Shown here: positions 18,000 to 26,148 of the stretch, piece after piece
How the letters are laid out: every line of letters begins with the position of its first letter
How positions within the stretch are numbered: the first letter of the stretch is position 1
From: Bacillus xiamenensis
Lineage (GTDB): Bacteria > Bacillota > Bacilli > Bacillales > Bacillaceae
Direction: 5' to 3'
DNA length: 64,000 nt
NCBI RefSeq assembly: GCF_000300535.1
Contig: NZ_AMSH01000010.1
Span: forward strand, 1 to 64,000
Translations under genes and position numbers: made by a program
Notes under the pieces: model-generated
The model's input: the letters and a program-made list of their open reading frames with translations, nothing else
Told to the model about the DNA's origin: nothing
The model's database searches: none

Positions 18000-19282
18000 T
18001 TCAAGTGAAGGAAGTCAGAGGTGGATATGGTGAAAAAGAGGTCATTCGCGGCGTGAGTTTTGAGGTGAATCAAGGAGAATTTCTTGGCATCCTTGGACCA
18101 AATGGGAGCGGTAAGACGACCTTGCTTAAAATGATCGCAGGTGTTTTAGCACCAAAGAGCGGTCAAGTATACCTGAACGCCCATCCAGTTCAGTCCTATC
18201 GGCCAAAGGCACTTGCGCAAAAACTGGCTGTTCTTCCGCAGAAGACCGATCAAGCCTTCTCATTTACGGTGGAAGAAACCGTCCAGTTTGGACGCTATCC
18301 TTATCAGAAAGGATGGCTGCAATCTGTCACAAAAGAAGATGTGCAGGTCGTCAGCACAGTGATGGAACAAACCGATGTGGCTCAATTTAAGGATCAATCC
18401 ATCCATGAATTAAGCGGGGGAGAGCAGCAACGGGTATATTTAGCCCAAGCGTTAGCGCAGCGCCCTGAATATTTATTGCTGGATGAACCAACTAGCTTTC
18501 TTGATTTAGCCTATCAAAAAGAATTGCTCGATTTGATTAGAGAAGAGACCTCTTCCTCTAGATTAACGGTCATCGGTGTGTTTCATGATGTGAATATCGC
18601 CAGTTTGTATTGTGATCGGCTGCTTTTGCTTCACGAGGGAAAGGCAGAGATGCTAGGAGATCCGCATCACGTTTTGACCACTGAACGGATAAACCGAGTG
18701 TATGAAACCGTTGTGACGCCGCTTCAGCATCCACTGCGAGCAAACCCCCAGCTGATGATCGAGCCGGCGGCCACTTCTGACAGATCATGTGTGAAATTAG
18801 CGGAGGGCTGGAAAACACATGGATCACATGGAATGACGTTTTCCATTAAACAGCCGCTTCGCATCCTTTCCTCACATGAGAAAAACGGCGGCTTCTTTTG
18901 GAAACGGTCACTCGGAACGGGAACTGAAGCTCTCCATGAAATGCTAGATGATAGAGAAGGCATATTGTTTCTTGAACAATCGGGTGAACCAAAGGAATAC
19001 GCGGCTCAAGATGATGAAGAAGATGTCCTTCTTTATGGAATGCATCAGGAAGGAGAGCTGTCCGTTTGGCTTGTGCTGAAAGAATCATTATCAGATGGAG
19101 CGTCTGTTCAAATGATGGGGCAGCTGATGCACATCATTCAACAAGAGACAAGCGTTCCCATCCATCATCTTTGTATCGCTTCTGCTCATGCGCAGCAAAA
19201 GGAACATGATGCTCTTTTGCACGAAAGGGTACGAAAGAAAGTGCAGCGTCTTCTTCATACATTGGTTGCAAGAAAAAAGTGA
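17996..19282 (+). CDS. btuD: Cobalamin-type ABC transporter ATP-binding protein BtuD (YvrA) with C-terminal extension
   Basis: A 428-residue protein. Residues 1-250 are a standard importer ATPase: Walker A GPNGSGKTT near 36-44, signature LSGGEQQR, Walker B LLLDEPT and H-loop VFHDVN. Residues about 255-428 form an additional domain that I do not recognise; B. subtilis YvrA is also long, so the extension is a property of the family rather than a fusion accident. The ATG overlaps the btuC stop and follows GAGGAGGG. The extra domain may salvage or modify a corrinoid, but nothing in its sequence proves it. Confidence 0.82.
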   Translation: MIQVKEVRGGYGEKEVIRGVSFEVNQGEFLGILGPNGSGKTTLLKMIAGVLAPKSGQVYLNAHPVQSYRPKALAQKLAVLPQKTDQAFSFTVEETVQFGRYPYQKGWLQSVTKEDVQVVSTVMEQTDVAQFKDQSIHELSGGEQQRVYLAQALAQRPEYLLLDEPTSFLDLAYQKELLDLIREETSSSRLTVIGVFHDVNIASLYCDRLLLLHEGKAEMLGDPHHVLTTERINRVYETVVTPLQHPLRANPQLMIEPAATSDRSCVKLAEGWKTHGSHGMTFSIKQPLRILSSHEKNGGFFWKRSLGTGTEALHEMLDDREGILFLEQSGEPKEYAAQDDEEDVLLYGMHQEGELSVWLVLKESLSDGASVQMMGQLMHIIQQETSVPIHHLCIASAHAQQKEHDALLHERVRKKVQRLLHTLVARKK

Positions 19283-19306
19283 ACCGACTGGTTCGCTTTT
19301 TTTGTT
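19277..19306 (+). terminator. Terminator of btuFCD
   Basis: AAGTGAACC and GGTTCGCTT pair around GACT, followed by a run of T; the stem begins within the last codons of btuD. Confidence 0.75.
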
Positions 19307-19365
19307 GAAAACATCAACAGATCTTTAAAGAATGCGCTGAACATTTGAAAAAATCTAAAAATATG

Positions 19366-19395
19366 TTGCTAAATAAATCAAATTACTTTTATAAT
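19366..19395 (+). promoter_or_regulatory. Sigma-A-type promoter of the sugar-acid island
   Basis: TTGCTA, an 18-base spacer and TATAAT precede the first island gene. I find no -24/-12 (TGGCAC...TTGCA) element here, although the island regulator descends from sigma-54 activators. Confidence 0.6.
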
Positions 19396-19402
19396 AAGAA
19401 TC

Positions 19403-19417
19403 ATGAAAGCGTTTAAA
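19403..19417. promoter_or_regulatory. cre-like site at the island transcription start
   Basis: ATGAAAGCGTTTAAA fits the cre consensus except for one position (A for C at position 14). It would overlap the transcription start predicted from the promoter at 19366-19395, a good place for CcpA to repress. Confidence 0.5.
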
Positions 19418-19461
19418 TGAATATGTGTTTAAAAATGCAACATTCAGAAAGGGAGGATCTT

Positions 19462-20364
19462 TTGAATATTAAGGGAATTATTCCAGCTATTTTGACACCG
19501 CTTACAAAAGAAGAGGATTTTCATCCGGAAGTGACAAAGCAACTCATTGACCGTTTGATTGATTCAGGTGTGCACGGCATCTTTGCTTTAGGAACAAATG
19601 GCGAGTTTCATTTGTTTTCAGAGGAAGAAAAGCTTCAAATTGCTGAAACTGTTGTAAATGCTGTGGCCGGACGGGTGCCGGTATTCATTGGAGCAGGTGA
19701 AAATAGCACTGAAGCAACGATCAGGCTGTCAAACAAGCTCGCAGATATAGGCGTAGATGTACTGTCAGTCATCACACCTTATTTTGTTGCGCCATCACAA
19801 GAAGAGCTGTATGAGCATTTTCGCCGCATTTCAGAAAACGTGAGGATTCCCATTCTGCTCTATAACATCCCATCAAGAACGGGTGTATCACTTGCGCCAG
19901 AGACGGTTCTGCGGCTCAGCTCACTGCCGAACGTGCTGGGCATTAAGGACAGCAGTGGAGACATTGCCAATATAAAGGCTTATCTGGATGTGACAAAGGA
20001 TGAAGAGTTTGTCGTACTTGCAGGAACAGATTCACTCATTTTAGAGACATTGAAGCTCGGCGGATCAGGCGCAGTTGCGGCAACGGCAAATGTTCTTCCA
20101 AAAATTGTCGTTGGACTTTATGAATCTTTTCAACAAGGTGAGCTTGATCAAAGTGAGCAATTTCAGCAGCAGTTGCAGCCGTTAAGAGCGACATTCACTT
20201 TAGGCACATTACCAGCGCCTTTAAAAAAAGCAGCAGAGCTTTCAGGACTTCCCGTTGGTCCGCCAAAAAGCCCGGTAAAAGAGCTGTCTGGAGAGGCTTT
20301 AGAAGCTGTGACACACATGATCGAGAATTATCGCACGCAAGCAAAATCAGCAAAGGAGCAGTGA
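19462..20364 (+). CDS. DapA/NanA-superfamily aldolase (pyruvate-dependent)
   Basis: A 300-residue class I aldolase/lyase of the dihydrodipicolinate synthase superfamily. It has the substrate-loop motif GTNGEF near residue 44, the catalytic tyrosine in LLYNIPSRTGV near residue 135 and the Schiff-base lysine in LGIKDSSGD near residue 163. Such enzymes make or cleave 2-keto acids with pyruvate as one half. It is named dapA in many automatic annotations, but its setting among sugar-acid genes argues for a retro-aldol step giving pyruvate. The TTG at 19462 is chosen over the ATG at 19417 because AAAGGGAGGA sits just before it. It is the first gene of the island operon. Confidence 0.85.
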   Translation: MNIKGIIPAILTPLTKEEDFHPEVTKQLIDRLIDSGVHGIFALGTNGEFHLFSEEEKLQIAETVVNAVAGRVPVFIGAGENSTEATIRLSNKLADIGVDVLSVITPYFVAPSQEELYEHFRRISENVRIPILLYNIPSRTGVSLAPETVLRLSSLPNVLGIKDSSGDIANIKAYLDVTKDEEFVVLAGTDSLILETLKLGGSGAVAATANVLPKIVVGLYESFQQGELDQSEQFQQQLQPLRATFTLGTLPAPLKKAAELSGLPVGPPKSPVKELSGEALEAVTHMIENYRTQAKSAKEQ

Positions 20365-20368
20365 AGAG

Positions 20369-21541
20369 ATGACGACAACGCATTATCAGTTTCAAACGGC
20401 ATCACACATTGTATCTGGGGCTCATTCTCTGGAGCTCCTTGGAGAAAAGTTAGATTTATTAGGACTTAGCGGACTGACATCGATCTTTATTTTAACGCAG
20501 CCATCCATCGTATCGCTTGGTTATGCAGACCAAATCAAAAGAGAGCTTGCGAAAAAAGGGATTGCCAGTGAGATCTGCACAGAGATTAAGCCAGAACCAA
20601 CAGAAGAAAATATCGAGGATGTATTCCAGACATTTTTAAAAGGGGAGCATGAGGCCATCATTGGGATTGGCGGTGGAAGTGTGCTGGATGCGGCAAAAAT
20701 TTTAGCTGTTCTAAAAACGAATGATCAGCCGATTTCTGCGCTCATTGGTACAAATCTTGTGAGAAAAAGAGGGGTTCCGACGATTCTGATTCCAACAACA
20801 TCTGGTACGGGATCAGAGGTGACACCAAATGCGATTGTCACCTTTCCAGAAAAGGAACTAAAAATCGGAATGGTCAGCCCGCATCTCTTGCCGGACCTTG
20901 TGATCTTGGACCCGGTACTTACGCTCAACTTACCGAAACCCATTACCGCAGCTACAGGTATGGACGCGTTTACGCATGCGCTTGAATCGTATATTTCCAA
21001 TAAAGCCAATCCATTCAGTGATATGTTCGCACTCGAATCCATGAGGCTGATTTCTGGAAGTATTCAAGAAGCGTATCATCACGGGGAGAATGTGAAGGCA
21101 AGAGAGGATATGCTGGTTGGTGCAATGTATGGGGGAATGGCACTCACAAGTGCTGGGACAGCAGCAGTTCATGCAATGGCTTATCCGTTAGGGGGAAAAT
21201 ACAAGATTTCTCACGGTGTCGCTAATTCCATGCTTCTTCCTCACGTCACGGCATTTAATGCAGATCATATCATTGATCGTCTTGGAGATGTTGCTAGGGT
21301 GATAGGGATAGAAGAAAAAGGCTCGAAGCATACGCTTGCAGAGCATTTGATTCGTCAGATTGAAGAGTGGACAGCGGATTTACACATTCCTCAACAGCTC
21401 AAAGCCTTTGGCGTGTCAAAAGAGGATGTGCCGGCACTTGCTGAAGCAGCTTCAGCGGTGAAGAGATTAATGGACAACAACCCGAAGCCAATGTCTGTCT
21501 CTGATATTGAACAGGTCTATATGAAACTGCTCGACGCCTAA
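20369..21541 (+). CDS. Iron-containing (group III) alcohol dehydrogenase
   Basis: A 390-residue NAD(P)-dependent dehydrogenase. The nucleotide-binding loop GIGGGSVLDAAK is near residue 95, TTSGTGSEVTP near 145, and the iron-ligand regions MDAFTHALESYIS near 195 and HAMAYPLGGKYKISHG near 265 supply the expected Asp and His residues. It starts five bases after the aldolase stop. In this cluster it most likely interconverts an aldehyde released by the aldolase and the matching alcohol, for example a C4 semialdehyde acid and a hydroxy acid. The true substrate cannot be read from sequence. Confidence 0.85.
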   Translation: MTTTHYQFQTASHIVSGAHSLELLGEKLDLLGLSGLTSIFILTQPSIVSLGYADQIKRELAKKGIASEICTEIKPEPTEENIEDVFQTFLKGEHEAIIGIGGGSVLDAAKILAVLKTNDQPISALIGTNLVRKRGVPTILIPTTSGTGSEVTPNAIVTFPEKELKIGMVSPHLLPDLVILDPVLTLNLPKPITAATGMDAFTHALESYISNKANPFSDMFALESMRLISGSIQEAYHHGENVKAREDMLVGAMYGGMALTSAGTAAVHAMAYPLGGKYKISHGVANSMLLPHVTAFNADHIIDRLGDVARVIGIEEKGSKHTLAEHLIRQIEEWTADLHIPQQLKAFGVSKEDVPALAEAASAVKRLMDNNPKPMSVSDIEQVYMKLLDA

Positions 21542-21613
21542 CTCTTCATACGTCACTTGGGATGGGACATAAGAAGTTGCTTCACACGGCTTTCACACAA
21601 AGGGGGATTTTAA

Positions 21614-23020
21614 GTGAATGTTTTAAGCAGTTCTGTCATCACATTTATTTTAATCGTCATTATGATCTATATCCTGTTTACGACTTGGCTGACGATGCGA
21701 TTCCGCAGTAAGTCCAATTCAGAATTCAACAATGCAGCTAAGTCACTTCCAGCCATTGTGGTCGGTATTTTGTTAATGAGTGAATTCATTGGAACGAAAT
21801 CCACCGTCGGAACAGCAGAATCTGCATTTACGCATGGGCTGTCCGCTTCATGGTCTGTTATAACAGTTGCGATTGCCTTTTTTATCTTTTCCTTTTTCTT
21901 AGTCGGAAAGTTTTATCGAACAGGGCAATACACCATTTCAGGTATTATTAATCAGAAGTTTGGAAAATCAACGAAGCTGGTCGTCTCTGTTATCATGATT
22001 GCAGCATTGCTCCTTGTGAATCTAGGAAACTATTTAAGTGGTTCAGCTGCCATTGCATCGATTCTTGGGCTTCCTTTAATGACCTGTGCCATCATTACGG
22101 CGGTTGTCAGTACGTTTTATTTTACGTTCGGAGGAATGAAAGGGGTTGCATGGGTCACCATCCTACATTCGATCGTGAAGTATGCGGGGATATTAATTAC
22201 ACTAGGGGTAGCACTTTATTTAACGAAAGGCTTTGAGCCGATGAAACAAAGCCTGCCTGATCATTTCTTTACATGGGATGGCACAATCGGTTGGGGAACG
22301 ATCGGAGCTTGGTTTATAGGAAACATGGGAGCCATTTTTGCGACGCAGTTTATCATTCAGGCCATCACCTCGTCGAAAAGTGAACGAGAGGCAAAGAAAT
22401 CGACCCTGTATGCAGCACTCCTTTGTTTGCCACTCGCCATTGCGATCGGGGTCATCGGTGTCGCTGCACGTTATTTGTACCCAGACATAGAACCTATTTA
22501 CGCGTTTCCTGTCTTTTTACAGCATATGAATCCGATTTTGAGCGCTGTTGTGGCGACATCTCTTGTAGCATCCATCTTTGTCGGTGTGTCAACGGTTGCG
22601 CTTGCAACAACCACGCTGATCATTGATGACTTTTATGTGCCGAAAATGAAACCATCACCGGAGCAGCGAATGAAGATTACTCGGTATGTAGCTGTCATCG
22701 TTGGGATTGTGCCGCTTTTGGGGGTTGCCCTTGCGCCTGAGCTGCTGTCTCTCTCCTTCTTTACAAGAGCACTTCGAACATCAATCGCTGTTGTAGCGGC
22801 AATGGGCTTTTACTTGCCATATTTTAATTCAAATAGAGGGGCAACCATTGGTCTTGCTGCTTCAGGTATTGCTACGACGGTTTGGTATTTACTCGATAAT
22901 CCATTCGGTATCGATAATATGTACGTAGCGATTATCATTCCTTTCCTAGTGCTGGTGATTGATCGATTGATCAGCCCGCCGACGAAAAAGGATCAACAAC
23001 TGAAAGGAGAATTATCATGA
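21614..23020 (+). CDS. Sodium:solute symporter (SSS family)
   Basis: A 468-residue membrane protein with about 13 hydrophobic helices. The N-terminal segment is followed by the SSS-type region KSTVGTAESAFTHGLSASW and GGMKGVAWVTILHSIVKYAG. SSS members carry sugars, sialic acid, organic acids, proline and others with Na+. GTG 21614 follows GGGGGATTTTAA. The end overlaps the next gene by four bases. Being the only transporter of the island, it should import the pathway substrate. The family includes known sialic-acid importers, which fits the neighbouring aldolase and Asp-box protein. Confidence 0.85.
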   Translation: MNVLSSSVITFILIVIMIYILFTTWLTMRFRSKSNSEFNNAAKSLPAIVVGILLMSEFIGTKSTVGTAESAFTHGLSASWSVITVAIAFFIFSFFLVGKFYRTGQYTISGIINQKFGKSTKLVVSVIMIAALLLVNLGNYLSGSAAIASILGLPLMTCAIITAVVSTFYFTFGGMKGVAWVTILHSIVKYAGILITLGVALYLTKGFEPMKQSLPDHFFTWDGTIGWGTIGAWFIGNMGAIFATQFIIQAITSSKSEREAKKSTLYAALLCLPLAIAIGVIGVAARYLYPDIEPIYAFPVFLQHMNPILSAVVATSLVASIFVGVSTVALATTTLIIDDFYVPKMKPSPEQRMKITRYVAVIVGIVPLLGVALAPELLSLSFFTRALRTSIAVVAAMGFYLPYFNSNRGATIGLAASGIATTVWYLLDNPFGIDNMYVAIIIPFLVLVIDRLISPPTKKDQQLKGELS

Positions 23021-24192
23021 CAAATGAAGACGTCTCGATCAAAATAGATGGAATATTACGACAAAATAAACAAGACCCCGTGAGAAAAGAAGCTTTTCTC
23101 CCAACAAACTGCGTGCAAAACCATGCGGCTAATCTCATTGAGCTGGATAATGGGGATGTGCTATGTGTATGGTTTGGCGGAACACAAGAAGGAATTCCTG
23201 ATATCTCTATCTATATGTCAAGGCTCAAGCAAGGAAGTGACCAATGGACAGAGGCTGTGAAGCTATCCAATGATTCTACACGATCTGAACAAAATCCAGT
23301 TCTTTTTCAAGAGAAAAGTGGCAGGCTGTGGCTGCTTTATACAGCGCAGCTATCTGGAAATCAAGATACGGCCATTGTGAGATATCGTGTATCAGAGGAT
23401 AGAGGAGAGACATGGGGGGAGATTGGCACTTTATTTGATCAGCCCGGCACGTTTATTCGTCAGCCTATTGTTGTGCTGGATAATGATGATTGGCTCCTTC
23501 CCGTCTTTTATTGTAAGACGATTCCTGGTGTCAAATGGACAGGGAACCGAGATGTCAGTGCTGTGAAAATTTCCTCGGATCAAGGCAAGACGTGGGAAGA
23601 GGTCATCGTGCCAAACAGTACGGGCTGTGTTCATATGAATATTGGAAAATGTGCTGATGGTACCCTGATTGCCCTCTTTAGAAGCCGGTTTGCTGATTCG
23701 ATTTATATGAGCCGCTCAGTGGATCACGGACGGACATGGTCCGAGCCAAAGGCGACAGAGCTGCCGAACAATAACTCATCCATTCAATTTACGGTGCTCC
23801 AAAATGGTCATCTCGCCCTCGTTTATAACCATATCAATGCGGATGATCAAACAGAAAGAAGAGCCTCCTTATATGACGAGATTGAGGATGAAGGCGATAC
23901 ACGGACGGCTGTTGATACAGAGGCACGACCAGCTTTTTGGGGAACGCCTCGTGCCCCAATGACACTTGCCATCTCTAAGGATGACGGTGCAACATGGCCC
24001 GTCAGACGTAACCTTGAAATCGGTGATGGCTATGCCATGACAAACAATTCAAAGGATAAATTGAATCGAGAGTATTCATATCCATCCATCACAGAAGGAA
24101 AAGATGGGAAGCTGCACATTGCGTTTACTTTTTATCGGCAGGCCATCAAGTATGTATGTGTGACAGAGGAATGGACACATCACACGTCTTAA
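23017..24192 (+). CDS. Asp-box (BNR/sialidase-like) beta-propeller protein
   Basis: A 391-residue protein with four clear Asp-boxes of the form S-x-D-x-G-x-T-W: SEDRGETW, SSDQGKTW, SVDHGRTW and SKDDGATW. These mark a six-bladed sialidase-type propeller. There is no signal peptide or membrane segment, so it should act in the cytoplasm, and I do not see the FRIP motif of classical sialidases. It overlaps the symporter gene by four bases. Possible roles are a glycosidase or lyase that releases, or an epimerase/lactonase that prepares, the keto-sugar acid for the aldolase. The family has both hydrolases and non-enzymatic members, so the function is open. Confidence 0.75.
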   Translation: MTNEDVSIKIDGILRQNKQDPVRKEAFLPTNCVQNHAANLIELDNGDVLCVWFGGTQEGIPDISIYMSRLKQGSDQWTEAVKLSNDSTRSEQNPVLFQEKSGRLWLLYTAQLSGNQDTAIVRYRVSEDRGETWGEIGTLFDQPGTFIRQPIVVLDNDDWLLPVFYCKTIPGVKWTGNRDVSAVKISSDQGKTWEEVIVPNSTGCVHMNIGKCADGTLIALFRSRFADSIYMSRSVDHGRTWSEPKATELPNNNSSIQFTVLQNGHLALVYNHINADDQTERRASLYDEIEDEGDTRTAVDTEARPAFWGTPRAPMTLAISKDDGATWPVRRNLEIGDGYAMTNNSKDKLNREYSYPSITEGKDGKLHIAFTFYRQAIKYVCVTEEWTHHTS

Positions 24193-24218
24193 CCGCAAGG
24201 GAGCCCTGTTTCTGTGAA

Positions 24219-24247
24219 TTGTAACCCTCATTTGCTTCATTTATAAT
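24219..24247 (+). promoter_or_regulatory. Sigma-A promoter of the island regulator gene
   Basis: TTGTAA, exactly 17 bases, then TATAAT. It lies about 90 bases before the regulator start. The leader between 24250 and 24300 has partly symmetric TTGGAGGG and CTCCCTCAA blocks that might be an operator. Confidence 0.6.
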
Positions 24248-24338
24248 TGATGTTTGGAGGGTTGTCCCAATTTGTTAACCTTTGGACTCCCTCAAGGTAT
24301 GTCTCACAATGAAGAGATAAAAAATGGGGGTCCTTTTC

Positions 24339-26123
24339 ATGAATATAAAAGTGCTAGGTATTGCGCCGTATAAAGGATTGGGAGATGTATTAATAGACCT
24401 TGCCAAAGAAGAAAAAAATATCACATTCCAGCTTGAAGTCGGAGACCTTAGGTCAGGTGTTGCACTGGCAGAACAGGCAGAGGCTCAAGGAATGGATATC
24501 ATTATGAGCCGCGGAGGAACAGCTGCGCTTATTCAAAAGCATGTCAACATTCCAGTGGTGGATATCCCTGTATCAGGTTACGATCTGCTTCGTGCCCTCA
24601 CGCTGATTAAAGATTACCAAGGGAAAAAAGCAGTTGTTGGTTTTGAAAATATTACACAAGGTGTACGCACCATTGGAGAGTTATACGGGATTAAAATTGA
24701 TATTTACACAGTGCAGAAAGAGGAAGAAGTCTGGGATCTCTTAAAGCAATTACAGGAACAAGGAACGCAGGTTGTGCTTGGGGATGTGATTACAGATAAA
24801 GCGGCCAAGGAGCTTGGGATGCAAAGCATGCTGATTACCTCTGGCCGTGAATCTGTCAAGGAAGCGTTCCATCAAGCAAAACAAATGTACCGTTTATATA
24901 AAGAGGCTACAGCTGAGCAGCGCCTCTTTCGAGAAATGATTGATCAAGAGTCAAAAGGAATGCTGATCATTGATCAAGACAATCAGCTTCATTTTATCAA
25001 TCAACAATTGAAACAATGGACTGAACAAGGATTATTTCCACCGTTTACATCTCATGTCGATGTGGTGGCATGGTGTCCAGCGCTTGAACCGGCAGTGAAA
25101 GCGGTTCGAGAAGGAAAGCAAAACGGCTTCTCTCAAATATCCAATCAGCAGCACATGTGGCATGTCAAAGGCAGTTTGTTATCTAAAGGCGAGATGCTGG
25201 TGACAATTGAGAAGCCTTCTGCTGTGATCAATAGAGAGGGTCATCGTATATGGACGCTGGCAGCGCCTGTTCATTCAGCACATCCATTTGCTCTTTTTAC
25301 CGAACAGAGTTCAAAAATGAAAGATGTGATCCAAAGGGCAAAGGCGTTCAGCCAAACGGATCGCTCTATTTGCCTCTATGGCGAACAAGGAACTGGTAAA
25401 TCAAGCCTTGCTTTTGCGATTCATCAAATGAGCGAGAGAAAAAATGAGAGCTTTATGACGGTTCATTGCAAACGTTTGACCGAACCGGATGATGTAAAAG
25501 CCATTCCGGTGCATCAAAAAGGAACGATCTTTCTGAAGGATATTGATGGTGTCCCAATGGATATGCAGCCACTCATTGTCGAGCAGCTTTTTCATCATCG
25601 GCAGCACATTCGCTGGATGGCTGCATCTACAGTGGATTTGTTCAAATTGATGCAATCTGGAGCATTTAGTGAGGAACTATATATGTGCTTACAGGAGCTC
25701 ACGATTCATGTCCCGCCTTTATCTGAACGGGCAGAAGATATTGAGGATATGAGCCGGTTATTTATTGCCGAACTGAATTCTCTTTATGGTACGCAGGTTG
25801 TCGGGCTGTCAGCAGAGGTGATTGAAGCCTTTCAAAATCAGAGATTTAGAGAAAATGTCCGGCAGTTCAAGCGGATCATGGAAGAGCTTGTGCTGACGAC
25901 AAAAAGCGGATATATCACATTGAGTAAAGCGAAGACAGCAATTGATCAGCTCGCGTCTGAACATGAAGAAAAGCAGCTGTCGAGCTATTTACATGGCACG
26001 CTTGATGAAATTGAAAGACGGATTATTCGAACGGTGCTAGAAGAGGAAAATATGAATCAATCAAAAGCAGCGAAGCGGCTGAATATCAACCGTACGACGC
26101 TGTGGAGAAAGCTAAAGGAATAA
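24339..26123 (+). CDS. PrpR_N-type transcriptional regulator with degenerate AAA+ domain
   Basis: A 594-residue regulator. Residues about 1-170 form a PrpR N-terminal ligand domain (IMSRGGTAALIQKH and VDIPVSGYDLLRAL). A PAS-like segment follows at about 190-300. An AAA+ domain starts near 320 with Walker A GEQGTGKS at 348-355. A Fis-type helix-turn-helix forms the C terminus (NQSKAAKRLNINRTTLWRKL). The GAFTGA loop that contacts sigma-54 is absent, and the Walker B acidic pair is changed (TIFLKDID instead of TLFLDEI). It therefore probably does not work as a sigma-54 activator. ATG 24339 follows GGGGGTCC. It likely senses the island substrate. Confidence 0.8.
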   Translation: MNIKVLGIAPYKGLGDVLIDLAKEEKNITFQLEVGDLRSGVALAEQAEAQGMDIIMSRGGTAALIQKHVNIPVVDIPVSGYDLLRALTLIKDYQGKKAVVGFENITQGVRTIGELYGIKIDIYTVQKEEEVWDLLKQLQEQGTQVVLGDVITDKAAKELGMQSMLITSGRESVKEAFHQAKQMYRLYKEATAEQRLFREMIDQESKGMLIIDQDNQLHFINQQLKQWTEQGLFPPFTSHVDVVAWCPALEPAVKAVREGKQNGFSQISNQQHMWHVKGSLLSKGEMLVTIEKPSAVINREGHRIWTLAAPVHSAHPFALFTEQSSKMKDVIQRAKAFSQTDRSICLYGEQGTGKSSLAFAIHQMSERKNESFMTVHCKRLTEPDDVKAIPVHQKGTIFLKDIDGVPMDMQPLIVEQLFHHRQHIRWMAASTVDLFKLMQSGAFSEELYMCLQELTIHVPPLSERAEDIEDMSRLFIAELNSLYGTQVVGLSAEVIEAFQNQRFRENVRQFKRIMEELVLTTKSGYITLSKAKTAIDQLASEHEEKQLSSYLHGTLDEIERRIIRTVLEEENMNQSKAAKRLNINRTTLWRKLKE

Positions 26124-26148
26124 TATGCAATGAGACCGAGGTGTCTAA

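Noticed and set aside
19310-19460. A sigma-54 promoter for the island
   Set aside because: No TGGCAC-N5-TTGCA type element could be found; a sigma-A-like promoter is present instead.
24250-24300. TTGGAGGG and CTCCCTCAA blocks ahead of the island regulator as a terminator or riboswitch
   Set aside because: The pairing is imperfect and without a T run; at most a possible operator, so it is only mentioned under the promoter entry.
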